DNA of 64,000 nt, from contig NZ_CABVQK010000012.1 of the NCBI RefSeq assembly GCF_902499335.1, positions 124,001 through 188,000 of the forward strand, given 5' to 3'. How positions within the stretch are numbered: the first letter of the stretch is position 1; each line of letters begins with the position of its first letter. A program made the position numbers and the translations under genes. The notes beneath the pieces are model-generated. The model was not told where the DNA came from and made no database searches. It saw only the letters and a program-made list of their open reading frames with translations. This stretch comes from Burkholderia lata. GTDB lineage: Bacteria > Pseudomonadota > Gammaproteobacteria > Burkholderiales > Burkholderiaceae. Shown piece by piece: positions 46,336 through 54,165 of this stretch.

Positions 46336-47242
46336 TGCTGTACACCCCGCCGTCGATCAGCTCGATCCCGGTGCAGTAGGGCGCCTGCTGCTTGGTCGCC
46401 GGCAGGCCGGCGAGCGGACTCTCAAGGATCACCTTCTGCACGCCGGCCGCGCGGGCGGCCGCGTAGATCCCGTCGAGCGTGACTTCCATCCCGAGGCGGT
46501 GCATGGATTCGGTGTATTTCTTCATCGCGCGGTTGGCTTCCGCGAGCGCCACCGCGCGATCCGGGCCGGCAAAGAACACGAGCCGCGCGCGCACCTGGTA
46601 GCGCAGGATTTCCGCGCCGCGCACCGTGACCTGGTCGGTCAGTGGCCGCACGTCGTCGGCCTGCAGCGCGGCCGCCACCGCGGCGATCAGCGCCGGGTCC
46701 GCCGTGCCGTCACCATCGCGCGCCAGCACCGAGACGAGGACTTCGCACGGGGCCGGGCTGACCGCCGACGCGTCAAGCACACGGCCGTCCGCGTTGCGTG
46801 CGTGCGAAACGTACGCGCCTTCGGGGCCGGCGACGGACAGGCTCTGCGGCGCGAGCTGCGTGCGGGCACGCAGGTCGGTATCGCTTTCCATGACCGCCGC
46901 GATGTTGTGTTCCGGATCGGCGGGCGTGATCGTCAGGCGCCGGATGCCGAACAGCGCGGCGAGATGGTCGAGATCCGTGCCGACCGCGTAGGCGAGCATC
47001 ACGGCGCGCGCGGCGTCGTTCACGCGCTGCCGCAGTACGATCTCGCGATACGCGCTTTCCTGCAGCAGCTTCACGACTGGCTCCGATTCGAGCGCGAGCG
47101 TCGCGGCGATCTCGGCCTGTTCGCCGGCCGGGTAGAGCGACACGAACCGTGCCTTGCGCGCGGCAAGCAGGGCTTCGTAGTCGATCGTTTCGACGATGTC
47201 GGGCGACGGCAGCTGCGAGAGGTCGATCGGCGTCACGCTCAT
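46328..47242 (-). CDS. J: Baseplate wedge protein gpJ
   Basis: 304-aa baseplate wedge protein of the T4 gp6 / P2 J family. The start ATG at 47242 overlaps the W stop by 4 nt. It opens MSVTPIDLSQLPSPDIVETID and has the family's LRQRVNDAARAVMLAYAVG and DLDHLAALFGIRRL. Confidence 0.92.
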   Translation of the reverse strand: MSVTPIDLSQLPSPDIVETIDYEALLAARKARFVSLYPAGEQAEIAATLALESEPVVKLLQESAYREIVLRQRVNDAARAVMLAYAVGTDLDHLAALFGIRRLTITPADPEHNIAAVMESDTDLRARTQLAPQSLSVAGPEGAYVSHARNADGRVLDASAVSPAPCEVLVSVLARDGDGTADPALIAAVAAALQADDVRPLTDQVTVRGAEILRYQVRARLVFFAGPDRAVALAEANRAMKKYTESMHRLGMEVTLDGIYAAARAAGVQKVILESPLAGLPATKQQAPYCTGIELIDGGVYSND

Positions 47243-47601
47243 GCGGGGCTCCCGTTCGTCATCGGCACGCGGGTCGACACGGCCGTGCCGTTCTCGCCGG
47301 TCCAGCCCTCTATGTCGAGATAGACCGACCCGGCTGCCGCATTCGCGTCGTCCGCCGCGAGCACGACGCGGGTGAGCGTCAGGCGCGGCTCCCAGCGCAT
47401 GAGCGCCGTCGCGACGGCCGCGTACAGCCGTGTGCGCACGGTGCCGTTGCCGGGTGCGTCGATCAGGTCGGGCAGCTCGGAGCCGAACGTGCGGCGTTTC
47501 ACGCACGTCGCGAGCGGCGTCGTCACGATCCTGCCGATCGACTGGTAGAAGTGGTCCAGGCCCGAGATCGAGCGGCCGGTGTTCGCGTTCATGCCTTTCA
47601 T
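47239..47601 (-). CDS. W: Baseplate protein gpW
   Basis: 120-aa baseplate wedge subunit of the T4 gp25 family. The GRSISGLDHFYQSIGRIVTTP region and EPRLTLTRVVL are typical. Start ATG 47601 (or MNANTG at 47592). It overlaps gpV and gpJ by 4 nt each. Confidence 0.92.
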   Translation of the reverse strand: MKGMNANTGRSISGLDHFYQSIGRIVTTPLATCVKRRTFGSELPDLIDAPGNGTVRTRLYAAVATALMRWEPRLTLTRVVLAADDANAAAGSVYLDIEGWTGENGTAVSTRVPMTNGSPA

Positions 47602-48284
47602 TGCGGTGCGCTCACGAGTTGTCCATCGCCTTGTTCGCGATGCGTGTGATGCGGGAGGCTGATGCCCTGGGATTTCACTTCGCGGGTGAAGGTGGCCGCG
47701 CCGTCGATCTGCATCGTGGCGCCGCCGCCGGCACCGCCGCTGCCGGTCATGCCGGATTCGAAGGCGAACGGACCCTTGACCGTCATCGCGCCGGTGCAGG
47801 TCGTCTGCGGCGCGTCGAACGTGATGCGCCCGGCCTTCACGGTGGCGTCGCGGGTTTGCACGACGACCGATCCCGGCGCGACGACGCGCACGGTCGCGCC
47901 GGCGGGCAGCTCGGCCGTGAGCGCATGCGCGGCGTGGTCGTACGTGATGCTCGCGCCGTCGGGGTAGACGCGTGCGTGGGTGTCCGGGCTCGACGCCGGG
48001 GCCGGCGCGGCATTCGAATAGACGCCGCGCAGCGCGATGCCCTGCGCCGGATCGCCCATCGGGCAGAGCAGCACGACCTGTTCGCCCGGCGTCGGCGGCA
48101 GCCAGTCGCGCGTGCCGCCGGCGGTACCGGCGACCCACGGAATCCAGTTGGTCTGCAGGCCGCTGCCGTCGGAGTCGGCGTCGCCGACCGAGACGCGGCA
48201 CAACGCGGCTGCATGGTCGACCGCGAGGATCGTTCCCTTGCGCACCGCGTTGCGTGCCTGCCGTTGAATTTCATTTGCGTCCAT
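47598..48284 (-). CDS. V: Baseplate spike protein gpV
   Basis: 228-aa spike that pierces the cell envelope. The start at 48284 gives MDANEIQRQARNAVRKG. An OB-fold N-terminal domain (GTILAVDHAAALCRVSVGD) is followed by a beta-helix, then a HTHREQGDG tip with His residues that in P2 coordinate iron. In-frame residues upstream of 48284 look like translated non-coding DNA. Confidence 0.93.
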   Translation of the reverse strand: MDANEIQRQARNAVRKGTILAVDHAAALCRVSVGDADSDGSGLQTNWIPWVAGTAGGTRDWLPPTPGEQVVLLCPMGDPAQGIALRGVYSNAAPAPASSPDTHARVYPDGASITYDHAAHALTAELPAGATVRVVAPGSVVVQTRDATVKAGRITFDAPQTTCTGAMTVKGPFAFESGMTGSGGAGGGATMQIDGAATFTREVKSQGISLPHHTHREQGDGQLVSAPQ

Positions 48285-48833
48285 GCAGCCATGGTGACGG
48301 CCGGGCAGCCAGGGCGCGAGCGATGGCCTGTGTCGTCGCAGCGAGGACAGCGCGCGCCGGATGCCGGCGCGAAGGCGCGCGTCGAGAATCGCAACACCGG
48401 TCGGCGCGAGGATGGCGTCGTGCGCCTGGGCGATGTTGTCGCGAGGCTGGAATGCGTGAGCGGATCGACGCCGGAAGGGACGGCGACAGGGGCGGAGTGC
48501 AGCGGATCGCGTGGCGGTGAAAGGCAGACGGGTGTGTGGCGGCGGGAAGCCGCATGGACAGAGCACCGGTGCAGCGGCGCACGGAGGTGCCGCCACGGAC
48601 GACGCCGTCGACGCTGGCTGATTCGACGGCAATGCGCGAGCGGGCGATTAGCGTTGCGATCGCGGCATGCGGATTCGCCACGGCGGGCGAAACGAGGTGG
48701 GTGAAACGAGGTGGCCGGCTACGACGCGCAGCCGTTGCAGGGACGATTGAATGCTGCAGAAAACCGCGCACGCGCGGCGCATGGCGATCGCTCGACCGCA
48801 CGCGGCTCCGATGCCGTGTGCGGGAAGGCGGGC
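48285..48833. other. 549-nt gap where gpS is expected
   Basis: Between gpR and gpV, P2-like phages carry gpS (tail completion). No such frame is found here on either strand. The DNA is GC-rich and includes a 12-bp direct repeat GAAACGAGGTGG (48689-48700 and 48703-48714). It may be the scar of a gpS deletion or a replaced non-coding insert. Confidence 0.5.
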
Positions 48834-49283
48834 TTACCTCATCTGCGGCAGCGCGACCCAGGTCAGCGTGTTGGCCGGATCGACCTGCGTGTCGTCGACA
48901 TGGGAGATCACGTGCCGGCCATCGGGCCCGGTCGTGACGGCGACGCTTTCCGTCAGCGCCAGCCGGATCGAAAGGTCGACTGCCGCCTGTTCGCGAATGC
49001 CGACCTCGAAGGTGATGCCGCTCGCGCGCGCGGCAGGGTTCGTCACGAGATCCGGCTGGTTCGCGCGCGCCCATTCGACCAGCGCGACGAACACGGGATC
49101 CGTGTCGCCGGAGAAATTCGTCGCGAGCACGTGGGCCGTGTACCGGTATTCGAACGACGGCGTCAGCGAGCCGGTCGTCGCAATCGACCCTTGCTCGACG
49201 AGCACGGTCAGCGCGCCCGGTTCGGTCCCGAGCGACGGGATCGCGGCGACGAGCGCCCGCCGCAGGCTGTCCGGCTTAATCAT
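48834..49283 (-). CDS. R: Tail completion protein gpR
   Basis: 149-aa P2 gpR-type tail completion protein. It opens MIKPDSLRRALVAAIPSLG and has FEYRYTAHVLATNFSGDTDP and VEWARANQPDLVTNPAARAS, typical of the family. It starts 8 nt inside the end of Rz1. In P2, R and S finish the tail for joining to the head. Confidence 0.88.
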   Translation of the reverse strand: MIKPDSLRRALVAAIPSLGTEPGALTVLVEQGSIATTGSLTPSFEYRYTAHVLATNFSGDTDPVFVALVEWARANQPDLVTNPAARASGITFEVGIREQAAVDLSIRLALTESVAVTTGPDGRHVISHVDDTQVDPANTLTWVALPQMR

Positions 49284-49563
49284 GTGGATGCGCTTCGTGG
49301 TTGGTTGCGGGCGAGCCGGCCTGGCACGCCGCGATCATGTCGACTTGCGCTGCGCAGGTCGCCCAGGCAGCCTTCGCGAGCGTGAGCGCGGCATCGAGCT
49401 CACCGTTGGTGCGGGGCGCGAGCATCGGCAGCGTGCACGGGCTCACCGTCTGGCACGTATTTGACGTAAGCGTCGGCGCCGGTGAGAGCGGGATTGGCTT
49501 GCAGGCGGACAACGTCGTCAGGCAGACGAGTGCCAGCCCAGGCGCGAAGCGTGGCGTTTTCAT
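49276..49563 (-). CDS. Spanin lipoprotein Rz1 (LysC-like)
   Basis: 95-aa outer-membrane spanin subunit, nested for 164 nt inside the end of the Rz gene in another frame. The signal peptide MKTPRFAPGLALVCLTTLSAC ends in the lipobox LSAC (in pieces: LTTLSAC). The rest is rich in Pro, Thr and Cys. Start ATG 49563. It works with Rz to fuse the inner and outer membranes in the last step of lysis. Confidence 0.82.
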   Translation of the reverse strand: MKTPRFAPGLALVCLTTLSACKPIPLSPAPTLTSNTCQTVSPCTLPMLAPRTNGELDAALTLAKAAWATCAAQVDMIAACQAGSPATNHEAHPHD

Positions 49564-49840
49564 CGGTCAATCTCCGGTTTTCAAGTCGAGTGGCGTCGAG
49601 CTTCGATGCGATCGCGACCTGCGAACGGTCGAGCCGGGCCTGCTGTCGTGCGCGTTCGGCGGCGTCCTGCCGCATGCGCGAAATGATGTCGTCGCGCCCG
49701 GCAAGCGCTTGTCGTGTATCGACGAGTTGCTGCCGCGTGGAGCCGAGGTCGGCGCGCAGCGCATGCAGGTACAGCGCCGCGGCGGCGCACGCGGCAAGCG
49801 CGGCGACGCAGACGGCGAATTTCGCGGCGAGCCCGTTCAT
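49400..49840 (-). CDS. Spanin inner-membrane subunit Rz (LysB-like)
   Basis: 146-aa protein with one N-terminal membrane anchor (FAVCVAALAACAAAALYL, residues 8-25) and a long periplasmic coiled coil (STRQQLVDTRQALAGRDDII onward). This is the layout of Rz/LysB. The start ATG at 49840 overlaps the endolysin stop by 4 nt. It contains the Rz1 start, so both spanin genes share DNA. Confidence 0.85.
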   Translation of the reverse strand: MNGLAAKFAVCVAALAACAAAALYLHALRADLGSTRQQLVDTRQALAGRDDIISRMRQDAAERARQQARLDRSQVAIASKLDATRLENRRLTDENATLRAWAGTRLPDDVVRLQANPALTGADAYVKYVPDGEPVHAADARAPHQR

Positions 49841-50682
49841 GCGGCGTTCGTGGCGCCGGGCGTTGCGGATCCGCTCGGCGTCGACGCGGCCGGTTGCGAC
49901 GCATAGCGGTCGTAGGCGCGCGCGAGCTTGACGTCGTAGAGGTTTGCCGCGTAGTCGGGGCCGTTGTACGCGCGTGCGAATGCGGCCCACTGGCGGGCGC
50001 CGAGCGCGCGGCGCAGCGCGTTGTCGGCCGCGATATAACGGACGAATGCGTCGAGGTGCTGGGCTTCGCCGCTTTCCATGCACGCGACGAATTCGTCGAT
50101 GCCGGCATAGCCGAGGCGTTCCCAGTGATAGCCCATCACCTGGAACGCGCCCCAGCTCGCGGATTCCCATGCGGCCCCTGCATCGATCGACTCGGCCATC
50201 GCGAGGCGCGTGTATTCCGCGGTGCTGCCGCGATAGCCGCCGCGTGTGCGCGACACGATGTCCGGCTGCCGCGCCGCGAACGGCTCGGGATCGATGCCGC
50301 GTGCCTGCAGCCGCTTCCAGAACACGTGGCGTTCGAACAGGATCACGGGCCGGCCGTCGGGCAGGAACCCGGCGCCGCGCGATTCGACTTCGTTGACCGC
50401 GCGAATGCACGCGAGCGGCACGTCGAGCGTGCATGCAGCGCGTTCGAGATCGGCGAGCGCGAGGTGTTTCGGGTCGCGCTGGCCGGTGGCCAGCGCGGCA
50501 CAGGTCTTCGGGCCGGCAATGCCGTCGTCGACGAGGCCGGTGTTCCGTTGCAGCGCGACGACGGCGGCTTCGGTCGCCGCGTCATAGAGGTGCGTGACCT
50601 GCACCGGATAGCCGGCGCGGATCAGCCGGCGTTGCAGCAGGCCGACGTCGTCGCCGTGGTCGCCGAGGCGGCGGGTCTTCAT
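49837..50682 (-). CDS. Endolysin (peptidoglycan-binding + N-acetylmuramidase)
   Basis: 281-aa cell-wall hydrolase. The N-terminal about 70 residues form a peptidoglycan-binding domain (DVGLLQRRLIRAGYPV and AVVALQRNTGLVDDGIAGPK). The rest is the N-acetylmuramidase (DUF3380) domain with the catalytic Glu in IRAVNEVESRGAGF and the later GRPVILFERHVFWKRL. It lacks a signal peptide and so depends on the holins for release. Confidence 0.9.
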   Translation of the reverse strand: MKTRRLGDHGDDVGLLQRRLIRAGYPVQVTHLYDAATEAAVVALQRNTGLVDDGIAGPKTCAALATGQRDPKHLALADLERAACTLDVPLACIRAVNEVESRGAGFLPDGRPVILFERHVFWKRLQARGIDPEPFAARQPDIVSRTRGGYRGSTAEYTRLAMAESIDAGAAWESASWGAFQVMGYHWERLGYAGIDEFVACMESGEAQHLDAFVRYIAADNALRRALGARQWAAFARAYNGPDYAANLYDVKLARAYDRYASQPAASTPSGSATPGATNAA

Positions 50683-50685
50683 GAT

Positions 50686-50952
50686 TCATTCACTCCTGAG
50701 CAGGCGTGCGACGTTGCCGCGTGTGCCGCAGACGGACATCGCCAGCAGGACGGCGGTGGCCGCTTCGAAGAAGCCGATGGATCCGGCATGCAGCAGCAAT
50801 TCGATCGATGCGCCGCCGGCGACTGCCACGACGACCCAGGCGAACCAGGACGCGCGATGCCGGTGCCGCGCGCCGTTACGCCGGTAGGTGAGCACGCGCA
50901 CGAGCACGGCGACGTGCGCGCAGAGCGCGATCAGCACGAGCGGGAGTGGCAT
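50686..50952 (-). CDS. Phage holin (second of two)
   Basis: 88-aa membrane protein with three predicted helices (PLPLVLIALCAHVAVLVRVL, WFAWVVVAVAGGASIELLL, and a third AATAVLLAMSV). It starts 1 nt after the stop of the first holin, with GGGGGG as ribosome site. It probably forms holes for the endolysin, or acts as an antiholin for the neighbour. Confidence 0.78.
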   Translation of the reverse strand: MPLPLVLIALCAHVAVLVRVLTYRRNGARHRHRASWFAWVVVAVAGGASIELLLHAGSIGFFEAATAVLLAMSVCGTRGNVARLLRSE

Positions 50953-50953
50953 G

Positions 50954-51298
50954 TCATCCCCCCTTGCGGAACAGCGCGAGCAGGTCCAGCGTCTTGACCC
51001 GTTCGATGAGTTGCAGCGTGACGGCGATGACGAGCGCGGCCGCGAAGAACGCGGCGACGCCCGTCGAATGAATCGGGGTGGCGCCGACGATTTCCGGTGC
51101 GGCGAGATAGCCCATTACGAGCGAGATCAGCAGGTAGGCGGCGCGCCGTGCAATGCCGATCTCCTTCGAGGTGACGACCACGAGCGCGGCGCCCGTGAAC
51201 GCGCCGATCAGCGCGTTGCCGTCGATGCCGGGCGCGAGCCCGGCGACGCCGATCGCGGCGGACAGCATCGCGGCGGTGGTGAGGTTCGGTTCGGCCAT
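50954..51298 (-). CDS. Phage holin (first of two)
   Basis: 114-aa membrane protein, start MAEPNLTTAAMLSAAIGVAG (ATG 51298), with three or four hydrophobic segments (residues 10-30, 33-50 and 80-100). This matches the putative holin that follows gpX in Burkholderia P2-like phages. It lies between gpX and the second holin. Confidence 0.78.
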   Translation of the reverse strand: MAEPNLTTAAMLSAAIGVAGLAPGIDGNALIGAFTGAALVVVTSKEIGIARRAAYLLISLVMGYLAAPEIVGATPIHSTGVAAFFAAALVIAVTLQLIERVKTLDLLALFRKGG

Positions 51299-51314
51299 GC
51301 AGGCGATTCCAGGG

Positions 51315-51521
51315 TCAGTCAAACAGTTGCAGCAACGGCCGTGCGCGCGTGGCGGTGTCGAGCGGCGGCAAATGGACGGGCGTGTCGGCCGGCAGCACGA
51401 CACCGAGGCTGGCGAGTCCGGTGTTGGCTTCGAGCACGGTTTCGACGGTGCCGTCCGTGCGGCCGTAATGGCGCCAGCACAGCGCGTCGACCGTGTCGCC
51501 CTGCAAGGTGCGCACGATCAT
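51315..51521 (-). CDS. X: Tail protein gpX (LysM-like)
   Basis: 68-aa P2 gpX-type tail protein with a LysM-like fold (MIVRTLQGDTVDALCWRHYG). It is the first gene of the late unit in this element. In P2, the head-completion gene L would come just upstream; here only non-coding DNA and attR follow. Confidence 0.88.
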   Translation of the reverse strand: MIVRTLQGDTVDALCWRHYGRTDGTVETVLEANTGLASLGVVLPADTPVHLPPLDTATRARPLLQLFD

Positions 51522-51911
51522 GGCCGGCGCTCCCGATGCGGGAGAGCGACGCAGTCGCCGGCCGGCGGGTGGTGGAGGCATGTCGATGTCGTGCTGCTTG
51601 CCATGGCGAGGTCCCGGGCGGTGAGGCAGTGAAGATGGTTCCCATGGTCTAGCTTCGCCGGACGGGCTTCAACGACGCGCATGCGTGGCCTGCGTGGAGA
51701 CGCAGCGCGGCGCGTGTCGCGACGCGCATCGCGCCTTACGCTTTCCGGGCTGGTGCTTGATGATGACGGGCGCGCACGGCGTGGGCCGTGCAGCCGGATT
51801 GCAGCCTGCGCGAGCCGGGGCGGCCTTGATCGATCTTGTGCAGCCTTGGTTTTGCGCTGTGCGAGGCGCGCTGGGCCTTGCCGGGCAAGGGCGGGGCGAA
51901 CGTAGGTAAAA
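51522..51911. other. 390-nt gap between gpX and attR; no head genes
   Basis: The place where P2 has L, M, N, O, P and Q. No frame with sense is found. A late promoter for X must lie here but I could not identify an Ogr site with confidence. Confidence 0.55.
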
Positions 51912-51946
51912 CTCCGAAGGCAGGGGTTGCTGGTTCGATCCCAGCC
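51912..51946. repeat. attR core of the P2-like element
   Basis: Exact copy of the 35-bp attL core. The bases just after it (TGAGCGG) do not complete a tRNA acceptor stem, unlike the bases after attL. Confidence 0.9.
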
Positions 51947-52075
51947 TGAGCGGTCGCCGCCGCTTGGCGATTCGGAGCAGACGTGCCGGTGCCTTCGTCG
52001 TTGTGCGAGAATCGCCCGCAACGACAACTCCAAGCGTCGATCGCGGCGGCCGTCCGCGCATCGCGCCGACTCCCG

Positions 52076-53719
52076 ATGGCTGCCATCCCGTCTACCTCGA
52101 CCGCAGTCGATGCCCGTGCGCTGACCGATGCGCAGCAGGCGCTGCTCGCGCGTCTGCACGTGTATTCCCCTGACGATCCGAGCGCGCCGCTGCCGTACAG
52201 CCGGCGCCTTGCCGAAGCCGAAGGCTGGCCGCATGCGCATGCGCTGGCGGTGATCGACGAATACAAGCGCTTCGCGTTTCTCGCGCAGGCAGCCGGACAC
52301 CCGGTCACGCCGTCGGTCGCGGTCGATGCCGCGTGGCATTTCCATCTGCAGTACACGCTCGAATACTGGGACGTCTTCTGCGCCGGCGTGCTGCGCGCGC
52401 GGCTGCATCACATGCCCGGCACGGGCGCGCCGGACGAGGCCGCCGTGTACGCGCAGCGTTACCGCGACACGCTGGACAGCTATCGCCGGCTGTTCGGCTG
52501 CGAGCCGCCCGAGTCGATCTGGCCGTCGCCCGCCGGCCTGCGTGACGCATCCGGATCGCCGCAGCCGGAACCTTCAGCCGCGAGCGCGGCAGGGAATGCG
52601 GATTCGCCGGCCGCCCCGCCCGCAGGCAGGACCTGGCGCGACCGGTTGCCGAAACTCGCGTGGCCGGCGGCCGCCGCAAGCGTCGCCGCGACCTGCGCAT
52701 CGGCGCAGGACTTCAACGTGCTGAACTACACGGGGCCGCAATTTCTCGCGTTCTATGTGCCGGCATGCGTCGTCGCGTTGTTGCTGATCGTGGTGCTTCA
52801 GGGTATCGAGTTCCGGCGCCGCCGCTGGGGCGGGCGCACGCGCAAGGCATCGGCCGACCTGAGCACCGACGAAGTCGCCTATCTCACCGGCGGCGAAGCA
52901 CGGGTCGCCCAGGTCGTGACGATGTCGCTTGCGCATGCGGGCGCGGTCGACCTGTGGACGGTCCCCGGACAGGGCGGCTACGTGCAGATCGCCGACCTGG
53001 ATCGCGCGGGCCGCCATGACGACCACTGCGCGTGGCTCAAGGAGCGGCCGTCCGGCACCGTGCGTTACGACGTGTTTCGCGAGCGGCTCGCCGGGTATGC
53101 GCAGGAGGTCGTCGACGGGATGCGCGCGCAGGGCTGGCTCTGGGCGTCCGGCGAGATGCGCGCGTCGCGTCTGGCCGCGCGCGCGATCGTGCTGCTCGTG
53201 CTGGGCACGGGTGCCGCGAAACTCGCGGTCGGCCTGAGCCGCGGGCGGCCCGTGCTGCTGCTCGCCGTCTGCATGGCGGTGTTCGCGGTCGCGTACCGGC
53301 TCGTCGCGCGGCGGCTGACCGGCTTCGGGCGGGGCGGCGCGACGGCCGCCGGGCGGGCCGCGCTGCTCGCGCGCCGGATTGCGCACGATCCGCGGGCCGC
53401 GCGAAACCCGCAACCCACGCCCGATACGCAGGCAGCGCAACAGACGCAGGATCGCGAACGAGGCGATCCGGACCCGTTGCTGTGGACTGCGGCGCTGTTC
53501 GGCACGGCCGCGCTGGCCGGCACCGCATGGTCGGTGTATTCGCAAACCGTGCAGACCGCGTCGCGGATCTCGACGCTCGCCGCCGCGAAAGCGGGCAGCG
53601 GCAGTGCGTTCGATGCGTCGGACAGCAGTGACTCGTCGTCGAGCTGCAGTTCGTCGAGTTCGTGCAGTTCCAGCTCGTGCAGTTCGAGCAGCTGCGGCGG
53701 GTGTTCGTCGAGTAATTGA
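52076..53719 (+). CDS. Membrane protein with TIGR04222-like domain and Ser/Cys-rich tail
   Basis: 547-aa protein (ATG 52076; a GTG at 51983 lies just past attR). The N-terminal domain (about residues 15-140) has DAAWHFHLQYTLEYWDVFC, resembling glycine-rich-domain proteins. A membrane segment follows near 225-250 (FLAFYVPACVVALLLIVVLQ). Then comes LSTDEVAYLTGGEARVAQVV (about 265-285), the start of a TIGR04222-like domain, and three more hydrophobic segments. The last about 36 residues are almost all Ser with five spaced Cys (SSSSC repeats). Function unknown. Such tails in this family suggest modification or metal/thioether chemistry, but this is inference. Confidence 0.65.
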   Translation: MAAIPSTSTAVDARALTDAQQALLARLHVYSPDDPSAPLPYSRRLAEAEGWPHAHALAVIDEYKRFAFLAQAAGHPVTPSVAVDAAWHFHLQYTLEYWDVFCAGVLRARLHHMPGTGAPDEAAVYAQRYRDTLDSYRRLFGCEPPESIWPSPAGLRDASGSPQPEPSAASAAGNADSPAAPPAGRTWRDRLPKLAWPAAAASVAATCASAQDFNVLNYTGPQFLAFYVPACVVALLLIVVLQGIEFRRRRWGGRTRKASADLSTDEVAYLTGGEARVAQVVTMSLAHAGAVDLWTVPGQGGYVQIADLDRAGRHDDHCAWLKERPSGTVRYDVFRERLAGYAQEVVDGMRAQGWLWASGEMRASRLAARAIVLLVLGTGAAKLAVGLSRGRPVLLLAVCMAVFAVAYRLVARRLTGFGRGGATAAGRAALLARRIAHDPRAARNPQPTPDTQAAQQTQDRERGDPDPLLWTAALFGTAALAGTAWSVYSQTVQTASRISTLAAAKAGSGSAFDASDSSDSSSSCSSSSSCSSSSCSSSSCGGCSSSN

Positions 53720-54165
53720 GCACGGGCGGCAGGGCGCAGGCGAGGGAGGGCGGCCGCGCGCCGCCAGTGGTGACTGGTAGCAACGCGCCGCCAGTGCGCT
53801 GCTGACGGAACGCATCGGCCGGACCGACGCGGCGACGCTGCCGATGCCTGAGCGTCGCGATGAAAAATCGGGCGCGACCACTCGGGTGCCGAATGATTCC
53901 TGCGCCAACCGTCGGCCCTGACGGCAAGTCCACATCGGCACCGGGCATATCCAGGCCGGCGGACGCGACACCGGCCCCCAACCCCGGCCCCCAACCCCAT
54001 CACCGGAACAGAAGCCAGAACGCCGTTCTTCTCCGTGGCCGGTCGCCGTCGCGGGCTTTCTATACTGCATCGTCCATGCTCGCGGCCGATGTGCCGCGAC
54101 GTTTTCCACCGCTGTACCGAGCGGCCCGGCATCGAGCCGCCGTACCGGCACACTTGCGACCGCGA
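53720..54165. other. Intergenic region with short repeats
   Basis: 446 nt without a convincing gene. It holds a 13-bp direct repeat CGCGCCGCCAGTG (53757-53769 and 53784-53796), a small hairpin CCAGT/ACTGG (53764-53777) and a 13-bp tandem pair GGCCCCCAACCCC (53973-53985 and 53986-53998). The right end should carry the promoter of the glycosylation genes. Confidence 0.55.

Larger units (their letters stand above)
28842..51946. mobile_element. P2-like prophage lacking head genes: candidate R-type tailocin locus
   Basis: A 23.1-kb element between 35-bp direct repeats, inserted in tRNA-Arg(CCG). From left it holds integrase, HTH protein, primase-helicase, Ogr, repressor and a LexA-boxed small gene, then the leftward late genes D-U-T-E/E'-FII-FI-G-H-I-J-W-V-R, lysis cassette and X. 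All contractile-tail, baseplate and fibre functions are present. None of P2 Q, P, O, N, M, L or S is found, and only 390 nt without a gene lie between X and attR, where L and the capsid genes would be expected. It cannot package DNA by itself. It may release killing tails, or be a decayed prophage whose tail genes are still intact. Confidence 0.88.

Noticed and set aside
47598..48632. A longer gpV starting at 48632
   Set aside because: The added 116 residues look like translated non-coding DNA, whereas the ATG at 48284 gives the usual gpV opening.
48536..48937. A rightward gene inside the late operon, possibly a cargo gene
   Set aside because: The frame is Arg/Ala-rich, overlaps gpR antisense and lacks a ribosome-binding site or recognisable fold.
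28842..51946. CRISPR array or restriction-modification/defence cargo in the element
   Set aside because: No spaced repeats and no methylase, nuclease or abortive-infection gene is seen; every gene fits phage functions or is a small unknown.
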